A DNA stretch of 64,000 bases from Hyphomicrobiales bacterium (GCA_900472625.1 UCIT01000085.1:1-64000); one strand, 5' to 3'; positions 9,170 through 16,147 are shown, counted from the stretch's first letter. Notes: generated by a model not told the origin, from the letters alone. Numbers and translations are program-made.

Positions 9170-11533
9170 ATGCATTTCAGTTGGAGACCGGCCCTTATGG
9201 CGATCGTCTTAACATCCCTTCTTTTCATCCTGATAGGATTGGCACTTGGCGGAGGCGGGCTTTGGCTCGTGCTGCTCGGCGGCAGTTTCTTCTATCTTTT
9301 TGCCGGCATCATGTTCCTGCTGACGGCGTTCCTGCTCCTGAAGCGCAGGGCATCGGCCCTTTGGGTCTACGCGGCGCTGATCGTCGTCTCCCTCATTTGG
9401 GCGATCTACGAAGTCGGCTTCGACTGGTGGCAGCTCGGACCGCGCGGCGGCCTGATCATCCTGCTCGGTCTTTGGCTGCTGACGCCGTGGATCCGCCGCC
9501 CTCTCGGCTTTTCCGGCACGACGGGCACGGCCTATGCCGCCAGCCCATGGCCGCTGGCCGTCCCTGTTCTGGCCGCGATCGTCATCGCCGGCTATTCGAT
9601 GACCACGAGCCCGCATGACCAGCACGGCGACCTGCCGACGGCAATGACCGGCAGCACCACCTTCGGCGGCACGGTCACCGATGGCGAGTGGCACCAGTAC
9701 GGTCGCACCCCGTTCGGCCAGCGCTATTCGCCGCTGGAGCAGGTCAACGTCAGCAACGTCAAGAACCTGAAGGAAGCCTGGCGCTACCAGACGGGCGACG
9801 TGAAGCGTCCCGACGACGTCGGTGAGACGACCTACCAGGTCACCCCGCTGAAGATCGGCGACACGCTCTACATCTGCACGCCGCACAACCTCGCCATCGC
9901 GCTCGACGCGAAATCGGGCAAGGAAAAGTGGAAGTTCGATGCCAACTCCGGCATGAACCCGGACCGCCAGCACCAGACGTGCCGCGGCGTCACCTATTTC
10001 CACGACACGGCAGCGGCTGCCGGCGCACCTTGCGTCGATACCGTCTTCCTGCCGACCGCAGACGCCCGCCTGATCGCGCTCGACGCGGCTGACGGCAAGG
10101 TTTGCACGAGCTTTGCCGACCAGGGCACGCTTCACCTCGAAAAGGGCATGAAGTACAACCCGGCCGGCTACTACTACTCGACGTCGCCGCCTGTGGCGAT
10201 CGACGGCAAGCTGATCATCGGCGGCGCCGTCAACGACAACTACTCCACCCAGGAGCCGTCTGGCGTCATCCGCGCCTTCGACATCCACACCGGCGCGCTG
10301 GTCTGGAACTTCGATACGGGTAACCCCGACGTCACCACGCCGCTTCCCGAAGGCCAGACCTACACCACCAACTCGCCGAACAGCTGGTCGGTGTTCAGCG
10401 CCGACGAAGGCTTGGGGCTTATCTACGTGCCGCTCGGCAACATGGTCCCCGACCAGCTCGGCATGGGCCGCAGCGCCAGCGTCGAAAAGTTCTCCTCCTC
10501 GATCACCGCGCTCGACATGAAGACCGGCCAGGTGAAGTGGGTCCAGCAGACCGTACACCACGATCTGTGGGACATGGACGTTCCGGCGCAGCCTGTTCTC
10601 TTCGACATGAAGAAGGCAGACGGCACGGTCGTTCCGGCGCTCGTCGGCCCGACCAAGCAGGGCGATATCTACGTACTCGACCGCCGCACCGGCGCGCCGA
10701 TCATTCCGTTCAAGGAAATCCCGGCACCGCAGGGCACCATTCCGGAAGATCACGCCTCGCCGACGCAGCCGATCTCCGACCTCACCTTCTCGCCGCCACC
10801 GCTGCAGGAGAAGGACATGTGGGGCGTTTCGCTGTTCGACCAGCTGGCGTGCCGGATCGAGTTCCACCGCTACAAGTACGAAGGCCGCTATACCCCGCCG
10901 TCGCTTGAGGGCACGATCGTCTATCCCGGCAATTTCGGTACCTTCAACTGGGGCTCCGTCTCGGTCGATCCGGAACGGCAGATCATGTTCGGCATGCCGA
11001 CCTACCTCGCCTTCACCTCGCGTCTCGTTCCCGCCGCCGACATTCCGGCCAAGGGCCAGGGCGAAAAGGGCAGCGAGCAGGGCCTGAACCGCAACGACGG
11101 CGCGCCTTACGGCGTGGTCATGGGACCGTTCCTCGGCCCGCTCGGCATCCCTTGCCAGGCGCCGCCATGGGGCTACATCTCCGGCGTCGACCTGACGACC
11201 GGCAAGATCGCCTACAAGCTGAAGAATGGCACGGTCGAGGACATGAGCCCGCTGCCACTGCCCTTCAAGCTCGGCGTTCCCGGCATCGGTGGCCCGATGC
11301 TCACCAAGGGCGGCGTCGCCTTCCTCGGTGCTGCCGTCGACAACTACCTGCGCGCCTATGACGTGACCAACGGCCAGCAGCTGTGGCAGGCCCGCCTGCC
11401 GGCCGGTGGCCAGTCGACGCCGATGACCTACACGGCTTCCGACAATAAGCAGTATGTCGTGATGGTTGCCGGCGGCCACGGTTCGGTCGGCACCAAGCCG
11501 GGCGACTACGTGATCGCCTACACGCTGCCGTAA
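9170..11533 (+). CDS. gcd: Membrane-bound PQQ-dependent glucose dehydrogenase
   Basis: The 787-residue quinoprotein has about five N-terminal membrane helices (residues 1-150) that anchor it and bind ubiquinone, followed by an eight-bladed PQQ-binding propeller facing the periplasm. Typical segments are EWHQYGRTPFGQRYSPL, TCRGVTYFHD, the HHDLWDMD metal/PQQ region and VGPTKQGDIYVLDRRTG. It oxidises glucose to gluconolactone and passes electrons to ubiquinone; in soil bacteria this supports gluconate secretion and phosphate solubilisation. No pqq genes are nearby. An alternative ATG at 9197 has a better-spaced GGAGA; family length allows either. A clear terminator follows. Confidence 0.93.
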   Translation: MHFSWRPALMAIVLTSLLFILIGLALGGGGLWLVLLGGSFFYLFAGIMFLLTAFLLLKRRASALWVYAALIVVSLIWAIYEVGFDWWQLGPRGGLIILLGLWLLTPWIRRPLGFSGTTGTAYAASPWPLAVPVLAAIVIAGYSMTTSPHDQHGDLPTAMTGSTTFGGTVTDGEWHQYGRTPFGQRYSPLEQVNVSNVKNLKEAWRYQTGDVKRPDDVGETTYQVTPLKIGDTLYICTPHNLAIALDAKSGKEKWKFDANSGMNPDRQHQTCRGVTYFHDTAAAAGAPCVDTVFLPTADARLIALDAADGKVCTSFADQGTLHLEKGMKYNPAGYYYSTSPPVAIDGKLIIGGAVNDNYSTQEPSGVIRAFDIHTGALVWNFDTGNPDVTTPLPEGQTYTTNSPNSWSVFSADEGLGLIYVPLGNMVPDQLGMGRSASVEKFSSSITALDMKTGQVKWVQQTVHHDLWDMDVPAQPVLFDMKKADGTVVPALVGPTKQGDIYVLDRRTGAPIIPFKEIPAPQGTIPEDHASPTQPISDLTFSPPPLQEKDMWGVSLFDQLACRIEFHRYKYEGRYTPPSLEGTIVYPGNFGTFNWGSVSVDPERQIMFGMPTYLAFTSRLVPAADIPAKGQGEKGSEQGLNRNDGAPYGVVMGPFLGPLGIPCQAPPWGYISGVDLTTGKIAYKLKNGTVEDMSPLPLPFKLGVPGIGGPMLTKGGVAFLGAAVDNYLRAYDVTNGQQLWQARLPAGGQSTPMTYTASDNKQYVVMVAGGHGSVGTKPGDYVIAYTLP

Positions 11534-11556
11534 CCGGCAGGGTTCTGATGATCGAG

Positions 11557-11583
11557 ATGGCCGCCTTCGGGCGGCCATTTTGC
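11557..11583 (+). terminator. Intrinsic terminator of gcd
   Basis: ATGGCCGCC at 11557-11565 pairs perfectly with GGCGGCCAT at 11570-11578 across a TTCG tetraloop and is followed by a short T-run. Confidence 0.85.
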
Positions 11584-11682
11584 GTTTGGGGGAGTGACCG
11601 TGCTCAGAAACTGATTCAGGGAGATACGAAACCGATTCACGTTTCTGGAACATCTATTTGAATTTGAATCAGCTTTTTCTGA

Positions 11683-12078
11683 TCATGCGGCGTCTATGTC
11701 CGTCAGCGCAAAATCGTTTCCCTTGTACAGCAGCGGCATTCCGCCATGCTTGGCGCATGCGTAGGCGAAACAATCGCCAAAATTCAGCGCCGCTGGGTGG
11801 CGTGATTTTCCGTAACGATCAAATGCTTGAATTGCCAAGGTCCGCGTTTCCGCAGATATGGAAATAACCGTGATTGCCGCGAGCGCAAGGAAGCCTTCAA
11901 CAGCCTCGTGTGCGGCAGGAACGGGAAGCTTGAGTTCTCGGGCGACAGCAATAACCGTTTCCCATACCGCCATTGGCGAGGTGACGCGATGCTGATGTCT
12001 ATTCAGACGAGCAAGCAAATCACTAGCGTCGTGCTCATGAACAAGGATCGATGTCAGCGCCGATGCGTCCACAAACAT
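11683..12078 (-). CDS. vapC: VapC-type PIN-domain ribonuclease toxin
   Basis: The 131-residue PIN-domain protein opens MFVDASALTSILVHE, with the first acidic metal ligand at Asp4. A second is the Glu in AVWETVIAV (about residue 40) and a third the Asp in NFGDCFAYA (about residue 100), followed by the typical LLYKGNDF motif. VapC toxins cut specific RNAs, often initiator tRNA, and are held inactive by VapB. It lies three bases downstream of vapB in the same transcript. All key acidic residues are present, so this toxin looks functional. Confidence 0.88.
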   Translation of the reverse strand: MFVDASALTSILVHEHDASDLLARLNRHQHRVTSPMAVWETVIAVARELKLPVPAAHEAVEGFLALAAITVISISAETRTLAIQAFDRYGKSRHPAALNFGDCFAYACAKHGGMPLLYKGNDFALTDIDAA

Positions 12079-12081
12079 CGG

Positions 12082-12324
12082 CTACTCCTCATAGAGGCTG
12101 TCGATGAATTCCTTGTCGGCAGGCGGACCTCGATCCGTACCGGCGCGGGCTCGCAACGCCCGGCCGTAAGCAAGTCCACGCTCAACGAGCGATTCTCCTC
12201 CCTCCTCGCGTTCGATCTCGCGCAAAAGAGCTTGTCGCACCACTTCCGTCTTGCTTTGCCTGCGAGACGTCGCAAGCTTTTCCGCAAGCTTATCGACGTC
12301 GTCGTTCTTGATATAAAGGGGCAT
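12082..12324 (-). CDS. vapB: VapB-type antitoxin
   Basis: About 80 residues long, it begins MPLYIKNDDVDKLAEKLA and continues with the TEVVRQALLREIERE helix of the VapB/PSK transcription-factor family. The acidic C-terminus ending FIDSLYEE is the usual toxin-binding tail. The start at 12324 is preceded by a strong GGAGG four to eight bases upstream, better than the ATG eight codons earlier. It binds and neutralises VapC and should repress its own operon through the repeated sites just upstream. Confidence 0.87.
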   Translation of the reverse strand: MPLYIKNDDVDKLAEKLATSRRQSKTEVVRQALLREIEREEGGESLVERGLAYGRALRARAGTDRGPPADKEFIDSLYEE

Positions 12325-12370
12325 GGATATCCCTCCGAGATATCCCAATATAGTTCAGGGATATCCCTCC
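12325..12370. promoter_or_regulatory. Repeated operator upstream of vapBC
   Basis: The 12-mer GGATATCCCTCC occurs exactly at 12325-12336 and 12359-12370, with a third core GATATCCC at 12339-12346. GGGATATCCC at 12358-12367 is a perfect palindrome. The copy next to the start codon also provides the vapB ribosome-binding site on the other strand. The exact copies are 34 bp apart, about three helical turns. This is the expected place for VapBC autoregulation. Confidence 0.6.
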
Positions 12371-12399
12371 AGCAATCCCGCGATTTCGATCCCTGTTCG

Positions 12400-13284
12400 T
12401 CACACCATCTCCGCCACGATCGCCGCCACCTCGCCGAAAACAGGATTGATCTCGGCGGTCGTCGCCGTGGCTTCGTTGATATAGACGGCGATCAGGATCG
12501 GGCCGTGGCCGGGGGGCCAGCAGATGGCGATGTCGGCGGCGGAGCCGTTTTTGCCGGTGCCGGTTTTGTCGCCGATCTTCCAGCCGTCGGGCAGGCCCTT
12601 GCGCAGGCGTTCGTTGCCTGTCGTGTTGGCGACCATCCACTCGACCAGCGTGTTCTGCGAGGGCTCCGACAGCACGGTGCCGAGCGTCAGGTTGCCGAGG
12701 GTGTCGAGCATGGCGTCTGGCGTGGTGGTGTCGCGCGGGTCGTCCTTCTTCGCCTCGTTGAGATCGGGCTCGATGCGGTCGAGACGGGTGGAGCCATCGC
12801 CCAGCGTGCGCAGCCAGTTGGTCAGCTCCTTCGGCCCGCCGAGGGTTTCGAGCAGCAGGTTGGCGGCGGTGTTGTCGCTGAGCGTGATCGCCGCCTTGCA
12901 AAGTTCGCCGACGCTCATGCCTTCTCCGCCGATATGTTTTTCGGTCTCGGGCGAATAGTCGATCAACTGGGACTTGTCGTATACGACGCGGCGCTCGAGG
13001 TTTTCCTCACCCTTGTCGACGCGACTGAGCACCATGGCGGCGGCCAGCACCTTGACGGTCGAGAACATCGGAAAGGTCTCGGTCTCGCGATAGCCGAAGG
13101 AGATGTTGGTCTGCGTGTCGATGACCGAAACGCCGATGCGGCCGCCGATGCGCTTTTCCAGCGCGCCTATGCGGCGGTCGATCTCGTCGCTGTCTGCCGC
13201 GCTTGCGGCGACCGGCAGGAAGAGCGTGGGCACAAGCAATGCGGAGCCGAGAAGTGTGCGGCGGCGGAGTGAAAAGCGATGCAT
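12400..13284 (-). CDS. bla: Class A (serine) beta-lactamase
   Basis: The 294-residue enzyme hydrolyses beta-lactams in the periplasm. All class A motifs are present: Ser75-Thr-Val-Lys78, Ser136-Asp-Asn138, Glu172 in EPDLNE, and Lys240-Thr-Gly242. The N-terminus MHRFSLRRRTLLGSALL has a twin-arginine look, suggesting Tat export as for several rhizobial and mycobacterial class A enzymes, with cleavage near ASA-AD. No AmpR/BlaI regulator is adjacent. Its Shine-Dalgarno AGAGG lies inside a hairpin at 13291-13317, so expression may be low or conditional. Substrate range cannot be predicted from this reading. Confidence 0.93.
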   Translation of the reverse strand: MHRFSLRRRTLLGSALLVPTLFLPVAASAADSDEIDRRIGALEKRIGGRIGVSVIDTQTNISFGYRETETFPMFSTVKVLAAAMVLSRVDKGEENLERRVVYDKSQLIDYSPETEKHIGGEGMSVGELCKAAITLSDNTAANLLLETLGGPKELTNWLRTLGDGSTRLDRIEPDLNEAKKDDPRDTTTPDAMLDTLGNLTLGTVLSEPSQNTLVEWMVANTTGNERLRKGLPDGWKIGDKTGTGKNGSAADIAICWPPGHGPILIAVYINEATATTAEINPVFGEVAAIVAEMV

Positions 13285-13290
13285 GAAAAC

Positions 13291-13317
13291 CTCTGTCTGA
13301 ATCAGCAGCAGACAGAG
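13291..13317 (-). terminator. Hairpin between dmeF and bla
   Basis: CTCTGTCTG at 13291-13299 and CAGACAGAG at 13309-13317 form a perfect nine-base stem, followed on the minus strand by GGTTTTC. It can end the dmeF transcript. On the same strand the 3' arm contains the AGAGG Shine-Dalgarno of bla, whose ATG follows five bases later. Confidence 0.6.
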
Positions 13318-13360
13318 TTAGAGCGGGATTGTGGCCCGCTTGCGTCGCTCATGCCTGCCG

Positions 13361-14434
13361 TCAGGCCGCGTGCCGCGCGGCCACCTCCGTCACCTCTATC
13401 GTGACATGAGACAGCTGGTCCAGTGACGAAAGCTTGTCCTTGTAGAAGGATGGCGTGCGCGGTGCCGAGGTGGCGACGGCGACGATCGCCGCGTGGTGGC
13501 CGGGACCGACCTGCCAGACGTGCAGATCGGTAATCTGGTCCTCGGCCGTCTCGACCTTGGCGCGGATTTCGCGCGGCAGGTCTCCGGCAGACGGCAGCGT
13601 GTCTAGCAGCACGGCGCCCGACGACTTCAGCAGGCCCCATGCCCACTGGGCGATGATCAGGCCGCCGACGATGCCCATAAGCGGATCGAGCCACAGCCAG
13701 CCGTAGAGGCTGCCGAGCAGCAAGGCGGCGATTGCCAGCACCGATGTCAGCGCATCGGCGATGACATGGACGTAGGCAGAGCGCATGTTGTTGTCGGTGA
13801 TGCGAGGGGCGTGGCTGCCATGGTCGCCGTGGGCATGATCGCCATGATGGGCGTGGTTGCCGTGAGGCGGCTGGTGCGTGTGCCCACCGTGGTGAGCGTG
13901 ATCGCCGTGAGCATGACCGGCGTCGGATTTGCCGCTCTTCGCCGGAGCGTGATGATGACCATGATCATGCCCGTGGTGGTGGTCGTCCTTGAGCAGCCAG
14001 GCGCTGACCACATTGACCGCAAGTCCGAGGACGGCGACACCGATCGCCTGGGAGAAGCTGATCGGCACCGGATTGACGATGCGCAGCAGGCTTTCATAGG
14101 CCATCAGCAGGGCGATCAGGGCCAGGATGATGGCGCTGGCGAAGCCGGCGAGATCGCCGAGCTTGCCGGTGCCGAAGGTAAAGCGCGGATTGTGCGCCTG
14201 TTTGCGAGCATAGAGGTAGGCGACCGCCGAGATCAGCATGGCGCTGGCATGGGTCGACATGTGCCAGCCATCGGCGACCAGCGCCATCGAGCCGTACCAG
14301 CTGCCGGCGGCGATCTCGGCCACCATCATGGCCGCGGTCAACGCGATGACCAGCCAGATGCGGCGGGTGTTGCGATCGTGGTCCTCGCCGAGAAAGACAT
14401 GTTCGTGCTGTAGTGTTTGGGTCGGTGCGCTCAT
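13361..14434 (-). CDS. dmeF: Cation diffusion facilitator DmeF (Co/Ni efflux)
   Basis: The 357-residue inner-membrane protein has six predicted helices of the CDF fold. A very His-rich cytosolic loop (HHHGHDHGHHH and many HAHHGDH repeats, about residues 155-220) sits between helices 4 and 5. Metal-site residues appear as VADGWHMSTHASAM in helix 2 and HVIADALTSV in helix 5, the HxxxD pairs typical of CDF pumps. It exports divalent metals, mainly cobalt and nickel in rhizobia, using protons. The start at 14434 has AGAGGAG six bases upstream. It lies 52 bases after dmeR and is probably in one operon with it. Confidence 0.93.
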   Translation of the reverse strand: MSAPTQTLQHEHVFLGEDHDRNTRRIWLVIALTAAMMVAEIAAGSWYGSMALVADGWHMSTHASAMLISAVAYLYARKQAHNPRFTFGTGKLGDLAGFASAIILALIALLMAYESLLRIVNPVPISFSQAIGVAVLGLAVNVVSAWLLKDDHHHGHDHGHHHAPAKSGKSDAGHAHGDHAHHGGHTHQPPHGNHAHHGDHAHGDHGSHAPRITDNNMRSAYVHVIADALTSVLAIAALLLGSLYGWLWLDPLMGIVGGLIIAQWAWGLLKSSGAVLLDTLPSAGDLPREIRAKVETAEDQITDLHVWQVGPGHHAAIVAVATSAPRTPSFYKDKLSSLDQLSHVTIEVTEVAARHAA

Positions 14435-14486
14435 CGCACGCTCCTCTTTGTTGGCCAAAGCTTCTTTATGCGGCTGAGGCCCCGGA

Positions 14487-14759
14487 TCAGCGGATGTAGG
14501 TCCTCAAAACCTCGGAAACTTCCTCGACGGCCTCGCCGCGCGCCTTGTCGTCGGCGGCGTGCAGGACGTGCTCATGCAGGTGATCGTCGAGCACCTCGCC
14601 GGTCAGGCCGTTCAGCGCGCCGCGAATGGAAGAGAGGAGCTGCAGCACCTCGCCGCAGGGGCGCCCGGCATCGAGCGCACGCTCGACCGCCTCCATCTGG
14701 CCCTTCAGCCGGTTGATGCGGGCGATCAACTTCTTCTTGTTGTGCTGGGTGTGGGACAT
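14487..14759 (-). CDS. dmeR: RcnR/CsoR-family metal-sensing repressor DmeR
   Basis: The 90-residue all-helical repressor belongs to the FrmR/RcnR/CsoR family. Its N-terminus MSHTQHNKKKLIARINRLKGQ carries the metal-binding His3 and the basic DNA-contact helix. Cys35 in GRPCGEVLQLLSS and the His residues in DDHLHEHVLH complete the usual ligand set. In Rhizobium leguminosarum DmeR represses dmeRF and releases DNA on Ni or Co binding; the same gene order here supports the assignment. A GC-tract operator lies just upstream. Confidence 0.9.
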   Translation of the reverse strand: MSHTQHNKKKLIARINRLKGQMEAVERALDAGRPCGEVLQLLSSIRGALNGLTGEVLDDHLHEHVLHAADDKARGEAVEEVSEVLRTYIR

Positions 14760-14777
14760 GTCTCTCTCGATATAGGA

Positions 14778-14792
14778 TAGGGGGGTACCCTA
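14778..14792. promoter_or_regulatory. Probable DmeR operator
   Basis: TAGGGGGGTACCCTA has the central G-tract and flanking TA steps seen in RcnR/CsoR-family operators and is a near-perfect inverted repeat. It lies 19 bases upstream of the dmeR start, in the shared region with the GNAT leader. Confidence 0.55.
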
Positions 14793-14828
14793 CATTATGG
14801 GCACATCGATGGGAAGCGGTGGCGTCGC

Positions 14829-14864
14829 TTGACAAACGCGGCGATTGGGAGGATGTATCTCGGC
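14829..14864 (+). promoter_or_regulatory. Candidate promoter of the GNAT leader transcript
   Basis: A perfect TTGACA is at 14829-14834. The -10 region is poor; TGTATC at 14854-14859 is the best match, with a 19-base spacer. A start 6-8 bases later would fall on or near the leader ATG at 14865, so the leader could be translated without a 5' UTR. GGGAGG at 14847-14852 could instead act as a Shine-Dalgarno if transcription begins earlier. Confidence 0.45.
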
Positions 14865-14915
14865 ATGATCAAGAACGCGCACATCACCAGCTCGTATTTT
14901 TGGCTGTACCTGTAA
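14865..14915 (+). CDS. Aromatic-rich leader peptide of a putative attenuator
   Basis: This 16-codon ORF reads MIKNAHITSSYFWLYL and stops at TAA. Codons 11-15 are Tyr-Phe-Trp-Leu-Tyr, so every type of aromatic amino acid is sampled in one short run. Its stop codon lies two bases before an RNA segment that can form an antiterminator, followed by an intrinsic terminator and then the GNAT gene 113 bases downstream. The layout is that of a ribosome-sensing leader such as rhizobial trpL, but I recognise no described family with this sequence. Translation of the ORF is inferred, not shown. Confidence 0.6.
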   Translation: MIKNAHITSSYFWLYL

Positions 14916-14963
14916 GGGGCGGCTGGACAGATCTTATTGTCAACAAGCCGCCGTCAGGCGGCT
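14887..14963 (+). promoter_or_regulatory. Four-segment transcription attenuator upstream of GNAT gene
   Basis: Four segments compete. Segment 1, CCAGC at 14887-14891, lies inside the leader ORF and can pair with GCTGG at 14922-14926. Segment 2, GGCGGCT at 14918-14924, begins two bases after the leader stop and pairs perfectly with segment 3, AGCCGCC at 14946-14952. Segment 3 also pairs with segment 4, GGCGGCT at 14957-14963, to make the terminator. Segments 2 and 4 are identical, so 2:3 and 3:4 exclude each other. Stalling in the aromatic codons would favour 2:3 and readthrough; finishing translation would cover segment 2 and favour termination. Confidence 0.6.
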
Positions 14964-14970
14964 TTGTTGT
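14941..14970 (+). terminator. Intrinsic terminator of the GNAT leader
   Basis: The core stem GCCGCC/GGCGGC closes on a GTCA loop and is extended by CAACAA pairing with TTTGTTG around one bulged T. The right arm runs into TTTGTTGT. It lies 58 bases before the GNAT start codon. Confidence 0.75.
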
Positions 14971-15028
14971 ATCTCAAGCGTCCTGACGGCAGATCACCAC
15001 AGAAAATCGCCAGATAGGACGCAGAGAC

Positions 15029-15523
15029 ATGACCGACATCGAAGACAGTGAAATCTCGTTGATCCGCCCGCCGGTGATCAACATCCGCGCCGCCAAGCCG
15101 CGCGACCTTCCCGAACTCAACGACATGATCGCGCTGCTCGCCAAGCATCATGGCGACGCCGCCGGCTCGACGCCTGAGCAGCTCGAGCGTGACCTGTTCG
15201 GGCCCCTGCCCTGGATTTCCGCGCTGGTCGCCGAGACGGATGCGGGCCTGATCGGCTACGCCATTCTGGTGCCGCTCTACAGGGCGCAGGAAGGCGCGCG
15301 CGGCATGGACCTGCATCATCTGTTCGTGCGCGACGGCCATCGCGGCCACGGCGTCGGCCAGCATCTCGTCAACCGGGCGCGCGACACCGCCCGCAGCGCC
15401 GGCTGCGGCTACCTTTCGGTCAGCGCCGCGACGGGCAACGTGCAGGCACATCGCTTCTATGAAAACATGGACTTCGTGCCGCGTCCGGTGACCGGCATGC
15501 GCTATCTGCAGGCGCTGGCATAG
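15029..15523 (+). CDS. GNAT family N-acetyltransferase
   Basis: The 164-residue protein has one GNAT fold (about residues 18-155). The acetyl-CoA pyrophosphate loop is RGHGVG at residues 105-110, preceded by the MDLHHLFVRDGHRG strand. Motif B is seen in SVSAATGNVQAHRFYENMDF. These enzymes acetylate an amine of a small molecule or protein; the substrate is unknown. AGGA lies nine bases before the ATG. The gene sits behind an attenuator with an aromatic leader peptide, which hints at aromatic amino acids or a translation inhibitor as signal or substrate, but this is inference. Confidence 0.88.
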   Translation: MTDIEDSEISLIRPPVINIRAAKPRDLPELNDMIALLAKHHGDAAGSTPEQLERDLFGPLPWISALVAETDAGLIGYAILVPLYRAQEGARGMDLHHLFVRDGHRGHGVGQHLVNRARDTARSAGCGYLSVSAATGNVQAHRFYENMDFVPRPVTGMRYLQALA

Positions 15524-15564
15524 GCGGCTAGACCGCCGTCAAGCGCACCTGTTCGTCACGGTGG

Positions 15565-15849
15565 TCATGCAACGGCCTTCGCCACGATCTCGGGAAACTG
15601 CTCGATCACCCGCATGTAAGCGACGGCGAATTCCGGTGCCGTCGCGCGCGCCTGCTCCCAATCGCGCAGCGTGCCGACGGGCACGCGGAAACGGCGCGCG
15701 AACTCGGATTGCGACAGCCCGAGCTGGGTTCTCGTCCGGCGAATGAGGCGGGCGCGCTGGGCGCGGTCCATCGCTTCGGCGGTTGCGCCGAAATCGTCGG
15801 CGTCAGCTGGATCAGCAGGCAGCACGATAGACTCGTTCTTCACTCTCAT
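15565..15849 (-). CDS. XRE-type helix-turn-helix antitoxin of a BrnT-type pair
   Basis: The 94-residue protein has an XRE helix-turn-helix in its second half (RRTRTQLGLSQSEFARRFRVPVGTLRDWEQ, about residues 37-66). It is the HTH antitoxin kind that often replaces BrnA next to brnT in rhizobia. Its start overlaps the end of the broken brnT by 38 bases, so both were made from one message. It is intact although the toxin is not. A strong inverted repeat upstream of brnT is the likely target. Confidence 0.8.
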   Translation of the reverse strand: MRVKNESIVLPADPADADDFGATAEAMDRAQRARLIRRTRTQLGLSQSEFARRFRVPVGTLRDWEQARATAPEFAVAYMRVIEQFPEIVAKAVA

Positions 15850-16088
15850 TGCTCCTTCTCACCGACATGAAGCGGGGCAGATCGTTCCGCCAGACGAAAA
15901 CGCCGGTGAACAGTTTCCGTTCGACGAGCCCGACCACCTTGAACCGTTCCTCGCCATCGATCTCGCGAATTGACGGAATGATCAGATGGTTTTCGTCCTC
16001 GACAAAGATTCTGTCACCGAAGGCCAGTGACAGCTTGCGCTTTTCGAGATTGCGCGTCCTTGCCGGGATCGAACCTGTCTGTCGTCAT
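15812..16088 (-). pseudogene. brnT: brnT toxin pseudogene (two-base deletion)
   Basis: Translation from ATG at 16088 reads MTTDRFDPGKDA, the start of a BrnT ribonuclease, then leaves frame. The remainder, RNLEKRKLSLAFGDRIF and on to RFMSVRRSNESEERVYRAAC, is a normal BrnT in another frame. The break is at about 16051-16056, where a GCGC run is two bases short of joining KDA to RNLEK, so slippage in a GC dinucleotide tract is likely. The in-frame product stops after about 24 residues. Without a sequencing error the toxin is dead, leaving an orphan antitoxin. Confidence 0.78.
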
Positions 16089-16097
16089 GACGGCGAC

Positions 16098-16116
16098 CAT
16101 ACGGGATTTCCGTATG
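16098..16116. promoter_or_regulatory. Probable operator of the BrnT-HTH locus
   Basis: CATACGG at 16098-16104 and CCGTATG at 16110-16116 form a perfect inverted repeat with a five-base spacer, ten bases upstream of the brnT start. The HTH antitoxin would be expected to bind here. Confidence 0.55.
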
Positions 16117-16147
16117 GCTCGCAATGTGGGTTATACCGGCTGCGCGA

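Noticed and set aside
9209..11653. An open frame of over 800 codons antisense to gcd
   Set aside because: It is the codon-position shadow of a GC-rich gene. Its translation has no domain and is rich in Arg, Ala and His, and gcd on the other strand is certain.
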